Positions 1-9,919 are shown, counted from the first letter of the stretch. The stretch: DNA of 64,000 nt from Streptacidiphilus sp. 4-A2 (GCA_014284505.1 JAAFYY010000001.1:4774001-4838000), one strand, 5' to 3'. The notes: generated by a model from the sequence alone, not told the origin. Numbers and translations: made by a program.

Positions 1-387
1 GCCACCGCGGAGATTGAGTTACCCAACCTGGCTGAGGCAGCCGGCCGTGCTCGGAAGTTCATTGTCGGGCAGCTCGCCGCTCTCGATGTCGCCGACGGCG
101 AGGACGTGGTGGAGCGGCTGAAGCTCGTGGTCTCCGAGTTCGTCACGAACGTCTTCGACCACACGGTGGCCGACTCGCTGATCCTCACTCTCTCGTGGAC
201 GGCCGACGGCTTCCGCGCCTCGGTGCTGGACACCTACGACGGCACACCGTCCGTCCAGCCTGGGGACGACTCCCGTGAGAGCGGTCGCGGGTTGCAGTTG
301 GTTCAGGTCCTAGCGGACGACTGGGGAGTGGAGCCCGCGTCTCCGTGCGGCAAGGAAGTCTGGGCATGGATCAGGAGTGCGGCATGA
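1..387 (+). CDS. ATP-binding protein (anti-sigma/HATPase_c_2 type), 5'-partial
   Basis: The frame is open from the first base, so the N-terminus lies outside the window. The visible part is a small GHKL ATPase like the RsbW/SpoIIAB-type ATP-binding proteins common in Streptomyces. The N box is seen as SEFVTNVFDH, a G1-like D-x-G as DTYDG, and a G2-like ESGRGLQLV, followed by a typical C-terminal strand. These proteins bind ATP and usually hold back sigma factors or act as small kinases. Its TGA overlaps the ATG of the next gene by 4 bases, so the two are translationally coupled. The same order (ATP-binding protein, DUF6415, FxLD precursor) is known from other FxLD clusters, which suggests a regulatory role for the lanthipeptide operon. 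That role is inferred. Confidence 0.85.
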   Translation, partial: ATAEIELPNLAEAAGRARKFIVGQLAALDVADGEDVVERLKLVVSEFVTNVFDHTVADSLILTLSWTADGFRASVLDTYDGTPSVQPGDDSRESGRGLQLVQVLADDWGVEPASPCGKEVWAWIRSAA

Positions 388-791
388 CCTCAGTCGCCGG
401 CAGCACACCGTGGTCCCCGCCGCTGGACGTCTTGGCGCTCCAGGACCTTCTGGGTCGCCTTCAAGCTTGGAGCCCGCTGAACGCCGCTGACGTGCTCGCC
501 GAGGTCGCGGTGGCCGTGGACGAGTGGCCGTTGAGCGCCGAGCAAGTCGAGACTGCAATCCAGCGCCTGATGCCCTCGTTGAAGCAACTCACCGGTATCG
601 CTGTCTCCACCGGGGCCAGCAGATCCGCGCCGTACATCAGCCGCCTCGTCCAGCAGGCCCGTGCGCTTCAATCGCAGCAGCCTTTGGAGGAAGCCACGGC
701 GGCCCGCAGCTACGTGCAGCGGCTCGGCTGGTACACCGGCGAGTTGCTGGAGCAGTTGGTCCGGGCCGGCTGCGTCAAGGAGACGGTGTGA
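384..791 (+). CDS. DUF6415-like natural product biosynthesis protein
   Basis: A 135-residue helical protein with no signal peptide or membrane segment. The start at 384 is chosen over an upstream in-frame GTG/ATG because it overlaps the preceding stop as ATGA. The sequence (central VETAIQRLMPSLKQL, C-terminal RLGWYTGELLEQLVR) resembles the small DUF6415 proteins found beside FxLD lanthipeptide precursors. No biochemical function is known to me. It is followed by another 4-base overlap (GTGA at 788), so genes 1 to 3 form one tight operon. The family call rests on recalled similarity and context, with no search run. Confidence 0.7.
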   Translation: MTSVAGSTPWSPPLDVLALQDLLGRLQAWSPLNAADVLAEVAVAVDEWPLSAEQVETAIQRLMPSLKQLTGIAVSTGASRSAPYISRLVQQARALQSQQPLEEATAARSYVQRLGWYTGELLEQLVRAGCVKETV

Positions 792-981
792 CGATCACCT
801 TCTCCTTCTACCGCATCGACACGGTGACCGCTCCTGATGGAGGACCGAGCACCAACGAGTTGAGGTTCGCCCTCCCGTGTCCTACGACCCTGGCAGCGGC
901 GTGGACCGGTTCGTCGGATTCACCGCGCCTTGCCAGTGCCCGCAGGCGCCGGCCTGCCACCGCGGGTCGAAGCCATGCTGA
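788..981 (+). CDS. Small Cys-rich protein of the FxLD operon, frameshifted as read
   Basis: Starts with GTG overlapping the previous stop (GTGA). The first frame reads TITFSFYRIDTVTAP and continues to a stop at 1003 with low-complexity Arg-rich sequence. If the frame changes near 876, the reading becomes protein-like (VSYDPGSGVDRFVGFTAP) and ends at 981 in a Cys-rich tail, CQCPQAPACHRGSKPC. I read this as one short gene of about 64 codons with a one-base indel. The alternative is a 72-residue product ending at 1003. The function is unknown. The Cys-rich tail so close to a lanthipeptide precursor is notable. Confidence 0.5.
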
Positions 982-1012
982 ACGTGCCGTGTACGCGCGG
1001 TAATCCTCGACT

Positions 1013-1133
1013 CCTCTGCCTCACGGCAGAGGTTCCCTGCTTCACCAGCAGGGCGGTGCTGCGCCGGACCCCCGTGCCCGGCCAGCACCGGCAGCAGCTC
1101 GCGTCGGCGAGGGGATTGAGGGGACCTCGCCGA
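1013..1133 (+). promoter_or_regulatory. Leader region of the FxLD precursor with two hairpins
   Basis: Two inverted repeats are visible between the small upstream gene and the precursor. The first has an 8-bp stem at 1013-1020 / 1025-1032 (CCTCTGCC with loop TCAC). The second has a 9-bp stem at 1104-1112 / 1125-1133 (TCGGCGAGG). Neither has a T-run. They may end upstream transcription or stabilise the precursor mRNA. No clear -35/-10 pair is seen. Confidence 0.45.
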
Positions 1134-1216
1134 CCTGAGTCCCCTCCTGTCCGGTCGCCTCTCGGCGGTCGCCGGATGCACGGCCTCAGTTTCCACTTCC
1201 ACGAAGGGCAGTCGGC

Positions 1217-1393
1217 ATGACCAACAAGCAGCACATCACCAAGGCGCAGCCCACGGGCTCGACCACGGGGACGGCGAACGGCTTCGAGCTGGACGTCACC
1301 CTGGTCGAGGTCGGCGACGCCGCCGGCCTGGTGAACCTGACCGACGACGGCTGCGGCGAGACCTGCGGCGCCTGCACCACCAACGTCGCCTGA
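1217..1393 (+). CDS. FxLD-family lanthipeptide precursor peptide
   Basis: A 58-residue peptide beginning MTNKQHITKAQP. The leader holds the diagnostic FELD (F-x-L-D) at residues 23-26, followed by VTLVEVGDAAGLV. The core is short and C-terminal, LTDDGCGETCGACTTNVA, with three Cys (46, 50 and 53) and three Thr residues (42, 49, 54 or 55) able to be dehydrated and cyclised to lanthionine rings. The downstream dehydratase, cyclase and FxLD-system methyltransferase are the expected modifying enzymes. The start has a usable purine-rich site (GAAGGGCAG) about 6 bases upstream. The product structure cannot be read from the sequence; the ring pattern and any methylated residue are open. Confidence 0.93.
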   Translation: MTNKQHITKAQPTGSTTGTANGFELDVTLVEVGDAAGLVNLTDDGCGETCGACTTNVA

Positions 1394-1412
1394 ACGTAGG
1401 GAACCCGAACTC

Positions 1413-1453
1413 CGGTCGGTGCCTCCGCGCAGAGCGCGTGAAGGCACCGACCG
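1413..1453 (+). terminator. Attenuator-like hairpin between precursor and dehydratase genes
   Basis: A perfect 12-bp stem, CGGTCGGTGCCT (1413-1424) with AGGCACCGACCG (1442-1453), and a 17-nt loop. It lies between the precursor stop at 1393 and the dehydratase start at 1480. A partial terminator in this place is usual in RiPP operons and makes precursor mRNA more abundant than enzyme mRNA. Its role here is inferred. Confidence 0.65.
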
Positions 1454-1479
1454 CCCACCTGGAGAACGAGGAGGCAGTG

Positions 1480-4400
1480 ATGGCTTCGAGCACAGCATTC
1501 CGCGCCGGCCGGACCGTGCTCGTCCGCGCGGTCGCCCAGCCCCATCTGCCGGATGCGGCCATCCCCGACCTTGATGACGCCTCTGCCCTCGGTACGCGTG
1601 CCCTGCTGGACTGGCTTCGGAGTGTCTGCGGCGAGGAGCGCTTCGGCGAGGCGCTGGACAACGCAAGCCCCGACCTCTTCGCCCAGGTGGTCGCCCTTTG
1701 CTCAGATGCTGCCCCTACTGATCGCGCGGTGAGGCGGGCCGCCGCCTCGGTGGCGCGCTATGTGCTTCGGGCTGAGCGGCGGGCTACGCCGTTCGGCCTG
1801 TTCGCTGGTGTCACCACCGCCACCCTTGGGTCTCGGGCCGCAGCAGTGTGGGGTACGGAGCACACCGCAGTCAGCCGGGTGAGCGCGGAGTGGCTAGCGG
1901 CCGTCATCGAGCAGTTGGAGTCACACCCGGAACTGCTGGAGCACCTGCCCGTGGTCGTCAACAACACCGTGCAGGTGCGCGGCGGTGACCTGGTCGTGCC
2001 CTACGGCCCCGGCTCCCGAAACCACGACCGGCAGCGAGCTGTCGAGGCATCCATGACACTGACGGCGCCGCTCCGGGCCGTCCTGGACGCCGCCCGCGAG
2101 CCGGTGGGCGTCCGCGTCCTGGCTGACAAGCTGGCTGCGGACTTCCCCGAAGCCGGGCGGGCCCAGATCCAGCAGCTCGTGCAGGGCCTGATCCAGCACA
2201 GAGTGCTGCTGACCAGCCTGCACGCGCCGAGCATCGAGCCTGATGCCCTGGACTACCTGCTGCACCAGCTCGACGCTGTAGCTGCTGAGCAAATCGCTGC
2301 CGTCGCAGGGACGGTGATCCAGTTACGTGCCCTACGGACTGATCTGGTCCTGTTCCCTTCGCCACGCGGACGTGCCCGGAATGCGGCGCGGATGCGCGGG
2401 ATGGTTCCGGGGCTGCGCCGTCACCCCCTGGCGCTGGACGTACGGTTGGACGCCGTTGTCGAACTGCCGGATCACGTTGCCCGTGAGGCGGAGCGGGCCG
2501 CGACCGTCCTGGCCAGGGTCAGCGCCCTGCCGTACGGGACTGCTGCGTGGAAGGCGTACCAGCGCCGGTTCTACGAAACGTTCGGCATCGGCACGATGGT
2601 GCCGCTGAACGAGGTCATCGCCGACAGCGGCACCGGCTTCCCCGACGGGTACCCGGGCACCTCCAGCGACGTCCGCCGCTCGCGCCTCTCGAAGCGGGAC
2701 GACACACTGCTACGGCTGGCACAGGCCGCCGTCCTGGACGGGCGCGACGAGGTGGTGCTGACCGACGACGTGATTGCGGCGATGGACCTGGGCCCGGAGC
2801 ACCCCAGGGTGCCGCCGCATCTGGAAGTCGCCTTCCGAGTACAGGCCGCCAGTCCCGCTGAGCTGGACCACGGACGGTTCCGGCTGGAGATGGCCAGCGT
2901 CTCCAGGGGCGCCGGCGTCACCACCGGCCGCTTCCTGGCGGTACTCGACTCCGCGAGCGGGAGCGGTTGGCGGCAGAGCTGTTCGACCTCCCGGCTGCCG
3001 ACGCCGGCACCATCACCGCTCAGCTGTCCTTCCGCCTCTACATCGGGCCAGCGCCCACGTCACCCGCACCCCGCAGGTCCTGTCCACCGTGGTCAGCATC
3101 GGAGCACCATGCCAAGCACAGCGACGTGCTCAAGCCGGCGGACTTGGCGGTGGCCTGCGACGGCCGCCGGATGTATCTGGCCGTTCCCGCGCGCGGCAGC
3201 GGATCGAGGTGGTGGGGATGAACGCGTTGAACCTGCGTGAGCACACCCGCCGCTGGCCCGGTTCCTGATCGAGCTGTCCCGCGCCCAGTGCGCGCAGGTG
3301 TCCATGTTTGACTGGGGGGCGGCGAATGCGATGCCCTACCTTCCCCGTCTGCGGTACGGCCGCACCGTGCTGGCCCCGGCCCGCTGGCGGCTGGACGCCG
3401 CCGAGCTGCCGGGCCGCGACCAGCAACCGGGCGAGTGGAACATCGCCCTCGCCCGCTGGGCTCCAGCCGGCGAATGCCGCAGCGGGTGCTCCTGGCTGAG
3501 GGCGATCAGCGCCTGTTCCTGGACCTCGCACACAGCGCCCACCGGACCCTGCTGCGTCAACACCTGCACCGGGCTGGCACCGCGGTCCTGGTAGAGGCAC
3601 CGGAGCCCTCTGCCTACGGCTGGTGCGGCGGCCGTGCCCACGAGGTCGTCGTCCCCCTGATGGCGGTCCGTCCCCTGCGTGGCCCGCACTTTCCATGCCT
3701 ACCGTGGCCCGCGTCCTGTCCTCGGAGCAGGTCCAGACTCCCGTGTGTCCTCGCTGCTGCTGGCGACGCTGTACGGGGACCTACGGCGGCAGGACACCCT
3801 GCTGGCCCGGCACCTGCCCGACCTGCTGGAGCGGCTAGGCGAGCCGCCTTGGTGGTTCATCCGCTTCCGCGACCCTCACCACCACCTCCGGCTACGCATC
3901 GCCCTGCCCAATCCCGAAGCCTTCGCCGGGGCGGCACGGACCGTCGGGCGTGGGCGGACGAGCTGCGCTCGGCCGGACTGCTGGCCGATGTCCGCTACCC
4001 ACCTCCTACCGGGAAATGGGCCGGTGGGGCTCCGAACGGGCCTGGGACGCCGTCGAGGAGGTATTCCGCGCCGACTCCCGAGCCGTTCTGGCCCAGCTCG
4101 CCCAGCGCCAGCGTCCGGGGCAGCGGGTGCTCGTCGCCGCGCACAGCATCGCCATCGCCACCGCGTTCCTCGGCAGCACCGAGGCTGCAATGCGCTGGCT
4201 CGTCGCCCATATCCCGCCACCTCGCCGTCCCGGGTCCCGCGTCCCAGTTCACTGAGACTGTGCGGCTGGCCGACCCCTCCGACGACTGGGCCGCACTGCG
4301 CGCTGCCCCTGGCGGAGACATCGCGGTGCGGGCGTGGGCGGACCGGGACAACGCTCTGCGCGACTACCGGCCCCACCTCGACGGCCCGGACTGCGCGGGC

Positions 4401-4541
4401 GTCCGGCTGGACGACGTCCTGTCCTCGCTACTGCACGTCCACTTCGTCCGCCACCTCGCGGTCGATTTCCCCGAGGAGGACACCTGCCTCCACCTCACCC
4501 GCGCCGCTGCCCTGGCCTGGCTGTCCCGGAGGACACCGTGA
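1480..4541 (+). pseudogene. LanB-type lantibiotic dehydratase of the FxLD cluster, many frameshifts as read
   Basis: The gene spans about 1,020 codons, the normal size of a full LanB dehydratase: an N-terminal glutamylation domain, an elimination domain and a C-terminal thiopeptide-type domain. It should activate Ser/Thr of the FxLD core with glutamyl-tRNA and eliminate to Dha/Dhb. The first 490 codons (to about 2950) are in one frame and include RRATPFGLFAGV, typical of Lant_dehydr_N. After that, family-like stretches jump between frames: AELFDLPAADAG (about 2970), HVTRTPQVLSTVVS (3060), ADLAVACDGRRMYLAVP (3140), FDWGAANAMPYLPRLRYGR (3310), RVLLAEGDQRLFLDLAHSA (3490), PPWWFIRFRDPHHHLRLRI (3850), EMGRWGSERAWDAVEE (4015), and the normal C-terminus at 4541. 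That is at least nine single-base shifts with no loss of protein similarity, so sequence error is more likely than decay. The ATG at 1480 follows GAGGCAGTG; its stop overlaps the next GTG. Confidence 0.85.
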
Positions 4542-5815
4542 CCACCACCACCCGGCCTACGCCGTCGCCAACGCCGTCGGCATCCTGCTGGCCGAACCCA
4601 CCACCATCCCGGTAGACACCGGCCAGTTGACCCGCCACCGGCAGCAGCTCGCCTTCGGCCCCACCGGATCGCGCTGCTGCACATCGAGCGGGCCGCAGCC
4701 GGCCTGGGCCCCTGGGAACGCGTCCACACCTGGCTGGCCGCAGCTACCGCGGGGCCGATCACCAGCGGACCCGACAGCCACCCCTTCTACGGGGCCCCGG
4801 CCCTGGCCCACGCCGTGGCCCGTGCAGCCGAACACCAGCCCGACGCCTACCGCAGCGTCCTGCTCCGCCTGGACGAACAACTCGACACCGACGTCCGCCG
4901 CCGGCTGGAGACTGGGCACCGTCGCATCGACAGTGGCCGACTTCCCGAACTCGCCGAGTTCGACGCGATCCGCGGACTGGTCGGCTACGGTGTCCAACTC
5001 CTGCACCGCGACCGCTACAGCCCCACGCTGAGCCGGGTCCTGAACTACTTCGTCCACCTGACCGAACCCCTCACCGACGACGGCGAGACCGTGCCCGGCT
5101 GGTGGAGCGGCACCAGCCCCAGCGGCAAGCTGGACCCGCGCTTCCCCGGCGGGCACGCCAACAACGGGATGGCCCACGGCATCGGCGGCGTCCTGGCCTT
5201 CCTGGCGCTGGCCGTCCGGAAGGGCCACACCGTCGGCGGCCACCACCAGGCCCTGCGCACGATCCTCGCCTGGCTGGACCGCTGGCAGGACCGGACCGGC
5301 ACCGAAGCGTCCTGGCCGTACTGGATCACCCGCGACGAACTGCGCGAAGGGCGCCCCGCACCGTCTGCGCCGCGCCGCCCGTCCTGGTGCTACGGAACCG
5401 CCGGCCTGGCCCGCGCCAGCAGCTCGCTGCCCTCGCGCTCGGCGACGCCGGGCGGCTGGACGCGGCCGAGTACGCACTCCTGGCGGCCCTGTCGCCCGAA
5501 TCCGCCCAGCTCAAAGCCACCACCGACAACGGTCTGTGCCACGGCTTCGCCGGACTGGCCCACGTCGCCGCCCGCGCAGCCGAGGACGCCCACCCCGCCA
5601 CCGCAGCGCAACTGCGGGCGCGCATCCCGGGGCTGCTGAGCGAGGTGTGCCCGATCGGGGCCGACCCCAGCGTCGTAGCGACAGCCCTGGCGAGCGACGC
5701 GAAGACTGGACCGGGACTACTCGACGGCGCCGCCGGGACCGCCCTGGCGCTGCTGTCCCCCGCCAGCGGCACTCCGCCCATATCGGCTTGGGACACCTGC
5801 CTGCTCATCGCCTGA
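4538..5815 (+). pseudogene. LanC-like lanthionine cyclase, frameshifted as read
   Basis: Starts with GTG overlapping the dehydratase stop (GTGA at 4538). LanC enzymes are zinc proteins that add Cys thiols to dehydrated residues to close lanthionine rings. The core motifs are visible: GHANNGMAHGIGG (about 5150), the WCYG zinc-ligand motif (about 5388) and the CHG ligand motif (about 5537), then GLLDGAAGTALALL near the end. The reading frame changes soon after the start, again near 4670 and again near 5405. With those corrected the length is about 425 residues, normal for LanC. The last part ends in frame at 5815, 26 bases before the next gene. Confidence 0.83.
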
Positions 5816-5841
5816 ACCCAAGACCCTAGGACTACGCCCCC

Positions 5842-6608
5842 ATGGCCGCGCACCCCTGGTACCAGCACAGCATCACCTTCACCGACCGCGCCAGCGCCAA
5901 GAGCGCCATCGCCGAACACCTCGCGCCCGCGCTGCTCGCGGCCGGGGAAGCCGGACAGGCCGACGGCTGGTGGTTCATGAACAAGCAGCCCTGGCCGCTG
6001 CGCTACCGCGCCGCCGAGCCCTCCCCGTTGATCCTGGCGGTTCTGAACGACCTCGTGGGCAGCGGCACGGTCAAGCACGCGCCGCCCGGCATCTACGAAG
6101 CCGAGTCCGTCGCCTTCGGCGGCGACCGCGCGATGGACGCCGCGCACGACCTCTTCCACCACGACAGCCGGAACCTGCTCACCTACCAGCCCGGCCCCGG
6201 ACGACTGGGCCGCAGGGAGAGCACCGTCCTGCTCATCTGCACCCTGATGCGCGCCGCCGGCCTCGACTGGTTCGAGCAGGGCGACGTCTGGCGAAAGCGG
6301 CAGCCCTGCGCCCCGCCCCCAGCAACCTCACCCCGGAGAAGTCCGCCGAGCTGATACCGGCGATGCGGACCCTGATGAGCGTTGACGCCCGCAGCCTGTG
6401 CCGTCCAGGAGGCCCGTTCGAAGACCGCGGCCCGTGGGTGGCTGCCTTCGACCTGACCGGGTCCGTCCTTGCCGAACTCGCCGCCGGGGCCAAGCTCACC
6501 CGCGGACTGCGGGCCGTCATCGCCCACCACCTGATCTTCCACGCCAATCGCGCCGGTCTGCTCCCCGCCGACCAGAGCGCCCTGTTCACCCTTGCACGAG
6601 AGGCAGTC
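5842..6608 (+). CDS. Stand-alone thiopeptide-type bacteriocin biosynthesis protein, one frameshift
   Basis: Begins MAAHPWYQHSITFTDRASA and continues WWFMNKQPWPLRYR, a pattern typical of the thiopeptide-type biosynthesis family, which matches the C-terminal elimination/spectinamide-like domain of LanB enzymes. In split systems this domain removes glutamate from the activated residue. The frame shifts near 6300; afterwards the protein-like reading (EKSAELIPAMRTLMSVDARSL, HHLIFHANRAGLL) runs on without a stop into the methyltransferase. I end it at the methyltransferase ATG. The C-terminal stop is therefore not seen. It may be a real fusion, or the stop may be hidden by another indel. Confidence 0.75.
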
Positions 6609-7923
6609 ATGGGATCGAGTGACAACACCGCGTCGTCCGCCGACAGCGGGACCGCAACCACTAGCGTCGGAGCGGTGACTACCGACACGATCGCCCCCAA
6701 CGGGGCCGAGTCCGAGGCCCTGCGCAACGCCCTGGTGGACCAGATCCGCAGGTCCGGACACGGCCGCCTCCCTGCCGTCGAAGCAGCGCTCCGCGCCGTC
6801 CCGCGCCACCTGTTCGTCCCCGACGCTACCCCGAGGAGGCGTACGCCGACAGCCCCGTCAACATCAAGTACGACACCGACGGCACCGCGATCTCCTGCGC
6901 CTCCCAGCCCCGGATCGTCGCCCTGATGCTCGACCAGCTCGACGCCCAGCCCGGCGAACACATCCTCGAACTGGGAGCCGGCAGCGGCTACAACGCCGCT
7001 CTGCTGGCCTACCTGGTCGGCGACACCGGCGAAGTGACCACCATCGACGTCGATGACGACCTCGTAGAGGGTGCTCGCGCCCACCTGGCCGCCGCCGGAT
7101 TCGGCAACGTCGAAGCCCTGACCCGAGACGGAGCCGTCGGCCACGCCGAGGGCGCACCCTATGACCGGATCATCGCCACCGTCGGCGCCCACGGCGTCCC
7201 CCACGCCTGGCTCGAACAACTCGCCCCTGGCGGACGCCTCGTTGTCCCCCAGCGCCTGACCGGCAGCGTCTCCCGCTCCATCGCCTACGAGCTGGACGGC
7301 GAAGGCCGTTGGACCAGCGTCAACAGCCGGATGAACACCTTCATGCCGCTGCGCCGGGGCATCGCGGACGACGACCGCCGCGTCGTCCCGCTCAGCACCG
7401 ACGGCACGGTCCGCCTCCAGGCCCCCGCCGGAGCACCGATCGACGCCCAGGCCCTGGCGGGCGTGCTCGCCCAGCCCCGTACCGAGCTGTGGACCGGCAT
7501 GACGGTGCGCGCCATGGAGTCCCCGGAGTGGATGGAGCTGTTCGTCTCCTGCACTTTGGGCACCGGGCTGATCCGGATGCTGTTCCCCGCCACGGCCAAG
7601 GGCACCGTCCTGACGGAGGACCCCTACCCCTCCTCCACCGCGGCCGTCGAGAAGGGCGCCTTCACCTACCTGACCCGCCGTCTGCTGGAGCGGACGACTC
7701 CCGAGGGCGGCAAGCTCTGGGAGTTTGGCGTCATCGGCCACGGCCCCGGCAGCGAGGAGCTGGCCGCCAAGGTCGCCGACGCCATCCGCACCTGGGACCG
7801 CGACTACCGGGACCGCGAAGCGACCTTCGAGATCCAGCCGCTCGACGCACCCCCGTCGAGCAGCAGCCCGGCCTGTTCGCCCTCGACACCCCGCTCAACC
7901 GCATCATCGTCGATTGGCGCTGA
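6609..7923 (+). CDS. Methyltransferase, FxLD system (PCMT-like), two frameshifts
   Basis: A SAM-dependent methyltransferase related to protein L-isoaspartate O-methyltransferase, of the type specific to FxLD lanthipeptide clusters. The N-terminal part has RSGHGRLPAVEAALRAVPRH. The SAM-binding loop is ILELGAGSGYNAAL (about 6960-7000), followed by the acidic TTIDVDDDLVEGA and the PCMT-typical APYDRIIATVGAHGVP. The long C-terminal domain, ending in LDTPLNRIIVDWR at 7923, is usual for the family. Frame changes are near 6830 and 7855. The ATG at 6609 is preceded by GAGAGGCAGTC. The likely substrate is an acidic residue or the C-terminus of the FxLD core; a DxG sequence in the core (TDDGCG) would suit an isoaspartate-forming enzyme. 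That substrate is inferred. Confidence 0.85.
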
Positions 7924-8029
7924 CGCCCAGGCCCGCAGTGACCCTGGGGCCCGCCGACTCCCTCGGTGGGCCCCACCAGCCCCTCCTGCCCCGCGCTGCC
8001 ACCAGCTCCGCCGTCTCCTGGGGAAGTCA

Positions 8030-9137
8030 TGGACCCGAACAGCCAGACCGCACTACGGTTCCCGCTCGTCGCCCGCTTCCGCCCTGCCTGCCTCCCCTTC
8101 CCGACCGGGTGGCAGCACTCACGGACCTGGCCGGCAGAGCAGCACGTCAACGAGACCAGGGACTGGCCTCCACCGTCTTCAACCAGTCCGCACTCCTCGC
8201 GTCCGACATCGGCCTGCCCGACCTCGCCCGCAGCATGTGCCACCGCCACGCCAACGCCTACCTCCAGGCCGGCCCCCTCACCGCCGCCAGCGCCATCCGA
8301 GGACTGGAACCCCTGATCAACCTCGCCCGCCTCCAGATCCGCGCAGGCAATGCCGACGAAGGCCGCCAACGTCTCCTCGACCTCTACCGCGCCGTCAGCA
8401 GCGGCAACTGCGTGACCTTCGAGGGCATCACCGTTCCGGCCGACCTGACGCGCACCGACGCAGACCGCAAGGAAGTCCGGGCCTGGCTGTGGCGGGTCCT
8501 CCTCGCCGACGGCACTCGTACCCTCACCTCCACCGGTCGGTGGAAGGAGGCCCTGGCCCATATCGAAGAACACCACGGTGTCGGCAACCGCATGCTCGAC
8601 GGCCGACAGGTAGCCGTCATCACCGCCCTCACCGACGGCGACACCGGCCGTGCAGCCGAACTGCTCGCCACCACAGACTCCGGAGACGAGTGGGAACGCA
8701 GCGTCACCGACTGCCTGACCCTGTTGTGCCGCCGGGAGACGAAGCAGCCCTGTGAGGATGCACTCGCCAAACTGGCTGACCGCCTCGGCAGCGAACCCGA
8801 TGAGCCCGGCCTGACCGTGTTCCACATACGGCTGCGGCTTGCCGCCCTCAACGCCGCCGAGAACGCCGCCAGCCCAGGCTGCCACATGCTGGTGTACGAC
8901 CTCACCCATCGGACTTTGAACGCACGAGATGGCTACGCCGCCCGCGAAGTCCTCGCAGATCACGCGTTCGCGCAGCGTGCGGCCAGCGACATGGCCCGCC
9001 GATGCGCGGCCCTCGTGAAGGCGTGCGAGCTCGGAGCAGAGTCACTGCCTGACGCCTACTCAGCGAGCCTCATGAGGGGACTGGCCTCCAGCGAAGCAAT
9101 CATCACCCGGAGCCTGGCGCAGGAACAGCCCACGTAG
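8030..9137 (+). CDS. Helical repeat protein at the end of the FxLD cluster, one frameshift
   Basis: The ATG at 8030 follows GGGGAAGTC. The first 25 codons (MDPNSQTALRFPLVARFRPA) are in one frame, and the rest (DRVAALTDLAGRAARQRDQGL onward) in another, with the shift near 8105. The body is alpha-helical and Ala/Leu/Arg-rich with TPR-like spacing (NQSALLASDIGLPDLARSM, ALAHIEEHHGVGNRML), about 370 residues in all, and lacks membrane segments. Similar proteins are often annotated hypothetical next to FxLD methyltransferases, so it probably belongs to the cluster as a regulator or scaffold. The function is not known. Confidence 0.65.
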
Positions 9138-9219
9138 CGAAGCGATCCGCTTCCGGCGAGTCGCCTGTGTAGTCCCCTACGTTCCCTGGGCAATTGCCCC
9201 GTCCCGAAGGAGATCTTGC

Positions 9220-9430
9220 ATGAAGTCGCTGAATGACTCCGGATCGTTGGACGATCTGTGCTGGAGCGATACGGCCTCCGAGGTACTGGAGGCATACCGG
9301 CAAAACGGTACGCCGATGACCGCGATAACCCGGAAGTACCGGGTGACGGAACAGCAGGTGTTGGCCCTGGTTGACGAGGCAGGCTTTGCGCGACGCTCGG
9401 AGATGGCCAAGGCCCATGAGGGCCACGGCG
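9220..9430 (+). pseudogene. Small helix-turn-helix protein, 3' end replaced by an IS remnant
   Basis: A good start (AAGGAG 9 bases upstream of the ATG) opens MKSLNDSGSLDDLCWSDTA. It continues with a helix-turn-helix-like stretch, YRQNGTPMTAITRKYRVTEQQV, and LALVDEAGFARRS. At codon 71 the frame runs into the inverted-repeat end of an ISAs1-family element at 9431 and continues fused to transposase sequence to 9945. The native C-terminus is lost. The function is unknown; it could be a small DNA-binding protein. Confidence 0.55.
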
Positions 9431-9908
9431 CAGGGCTGATTCAAAGTCCTGGCCGCGGGAACGCCCGCTACGACCGCGAGACCGGGCACGGACGCCACGA
9501 GACCCGCTCGCTGCGGGTGCTGACTGTCACCGACCCGCACCTGGACTTCCCGCACGTCGTCCAGGCCGCGAAAATCCTGCGGCACCGCACCGATGCCCGG
9601 ACCGGCAAGGTCTCCCGGCAGACCGTCTACGCGATCACCGACCTGACCGCCCTCCAGGCGTCCCCGCAGAAGCTCGCACGTCTCGCCCGCTCGCACTGGA
9701 CCATCGAGAACCGGTTCCACTTCGTACGTGACACCGCCTTCGCCGAGGACGCCTCCAAGATCCGCACCGGGCACGGCCCCGAGAACATGGCAACCCTACG
9801 CAACCTCGCCATCAACACCCTGCGAGCCTCCGAATACAAGGGCATCGCCGCTGACCTGCGCGAGGTCTCCTACGCACCTCACGACCGGCCACTCGGCCTG
9901 CTCAAGCC
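9431..9908 (+). mobile_element. Internally deleted ISAs1-family IS remnant
   Basis: The first 18 bases (CAGGGCTGATTCAAAGTC) are identical to the left end of the intact element at 40518. About 33 bases are kept, then the sequence jumps to the 3' half of the transposase gene, beginning at the codons for RYDRE. From there to 9908 the encoded protein is nearly identical to residues 230-380 of the intact transposase (GHGRHETRSLRVLTVTD, HWTIENRFHFVRDTAFAED). The right terminal repeat is missing and the frame continues into unrelated sequence. No matching target duplication is visible across the remnant itself. It is a dead, non-autonomous remnant. Confidence 0.85.
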
Positions 9909-9919
9909 TGCCCTAACAG

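Noticed and set aside
920..1666. Long minus-strand frames opposite the FxLD precursor and dehydratase start
   Set aside because: Arg/Pro/Gly-rich shadow translation of GC-rich coding DNA on the plus strand; no ribosome site and no family-like segment.
6233..7741. 502-residue minus-strand frame opposite the methyltransferase
   Set aside because: Gly/Ala/Val/Asp-rich mirror of a high-GC coding strand; the plus-strand frame has clear SAM-binding motifs.
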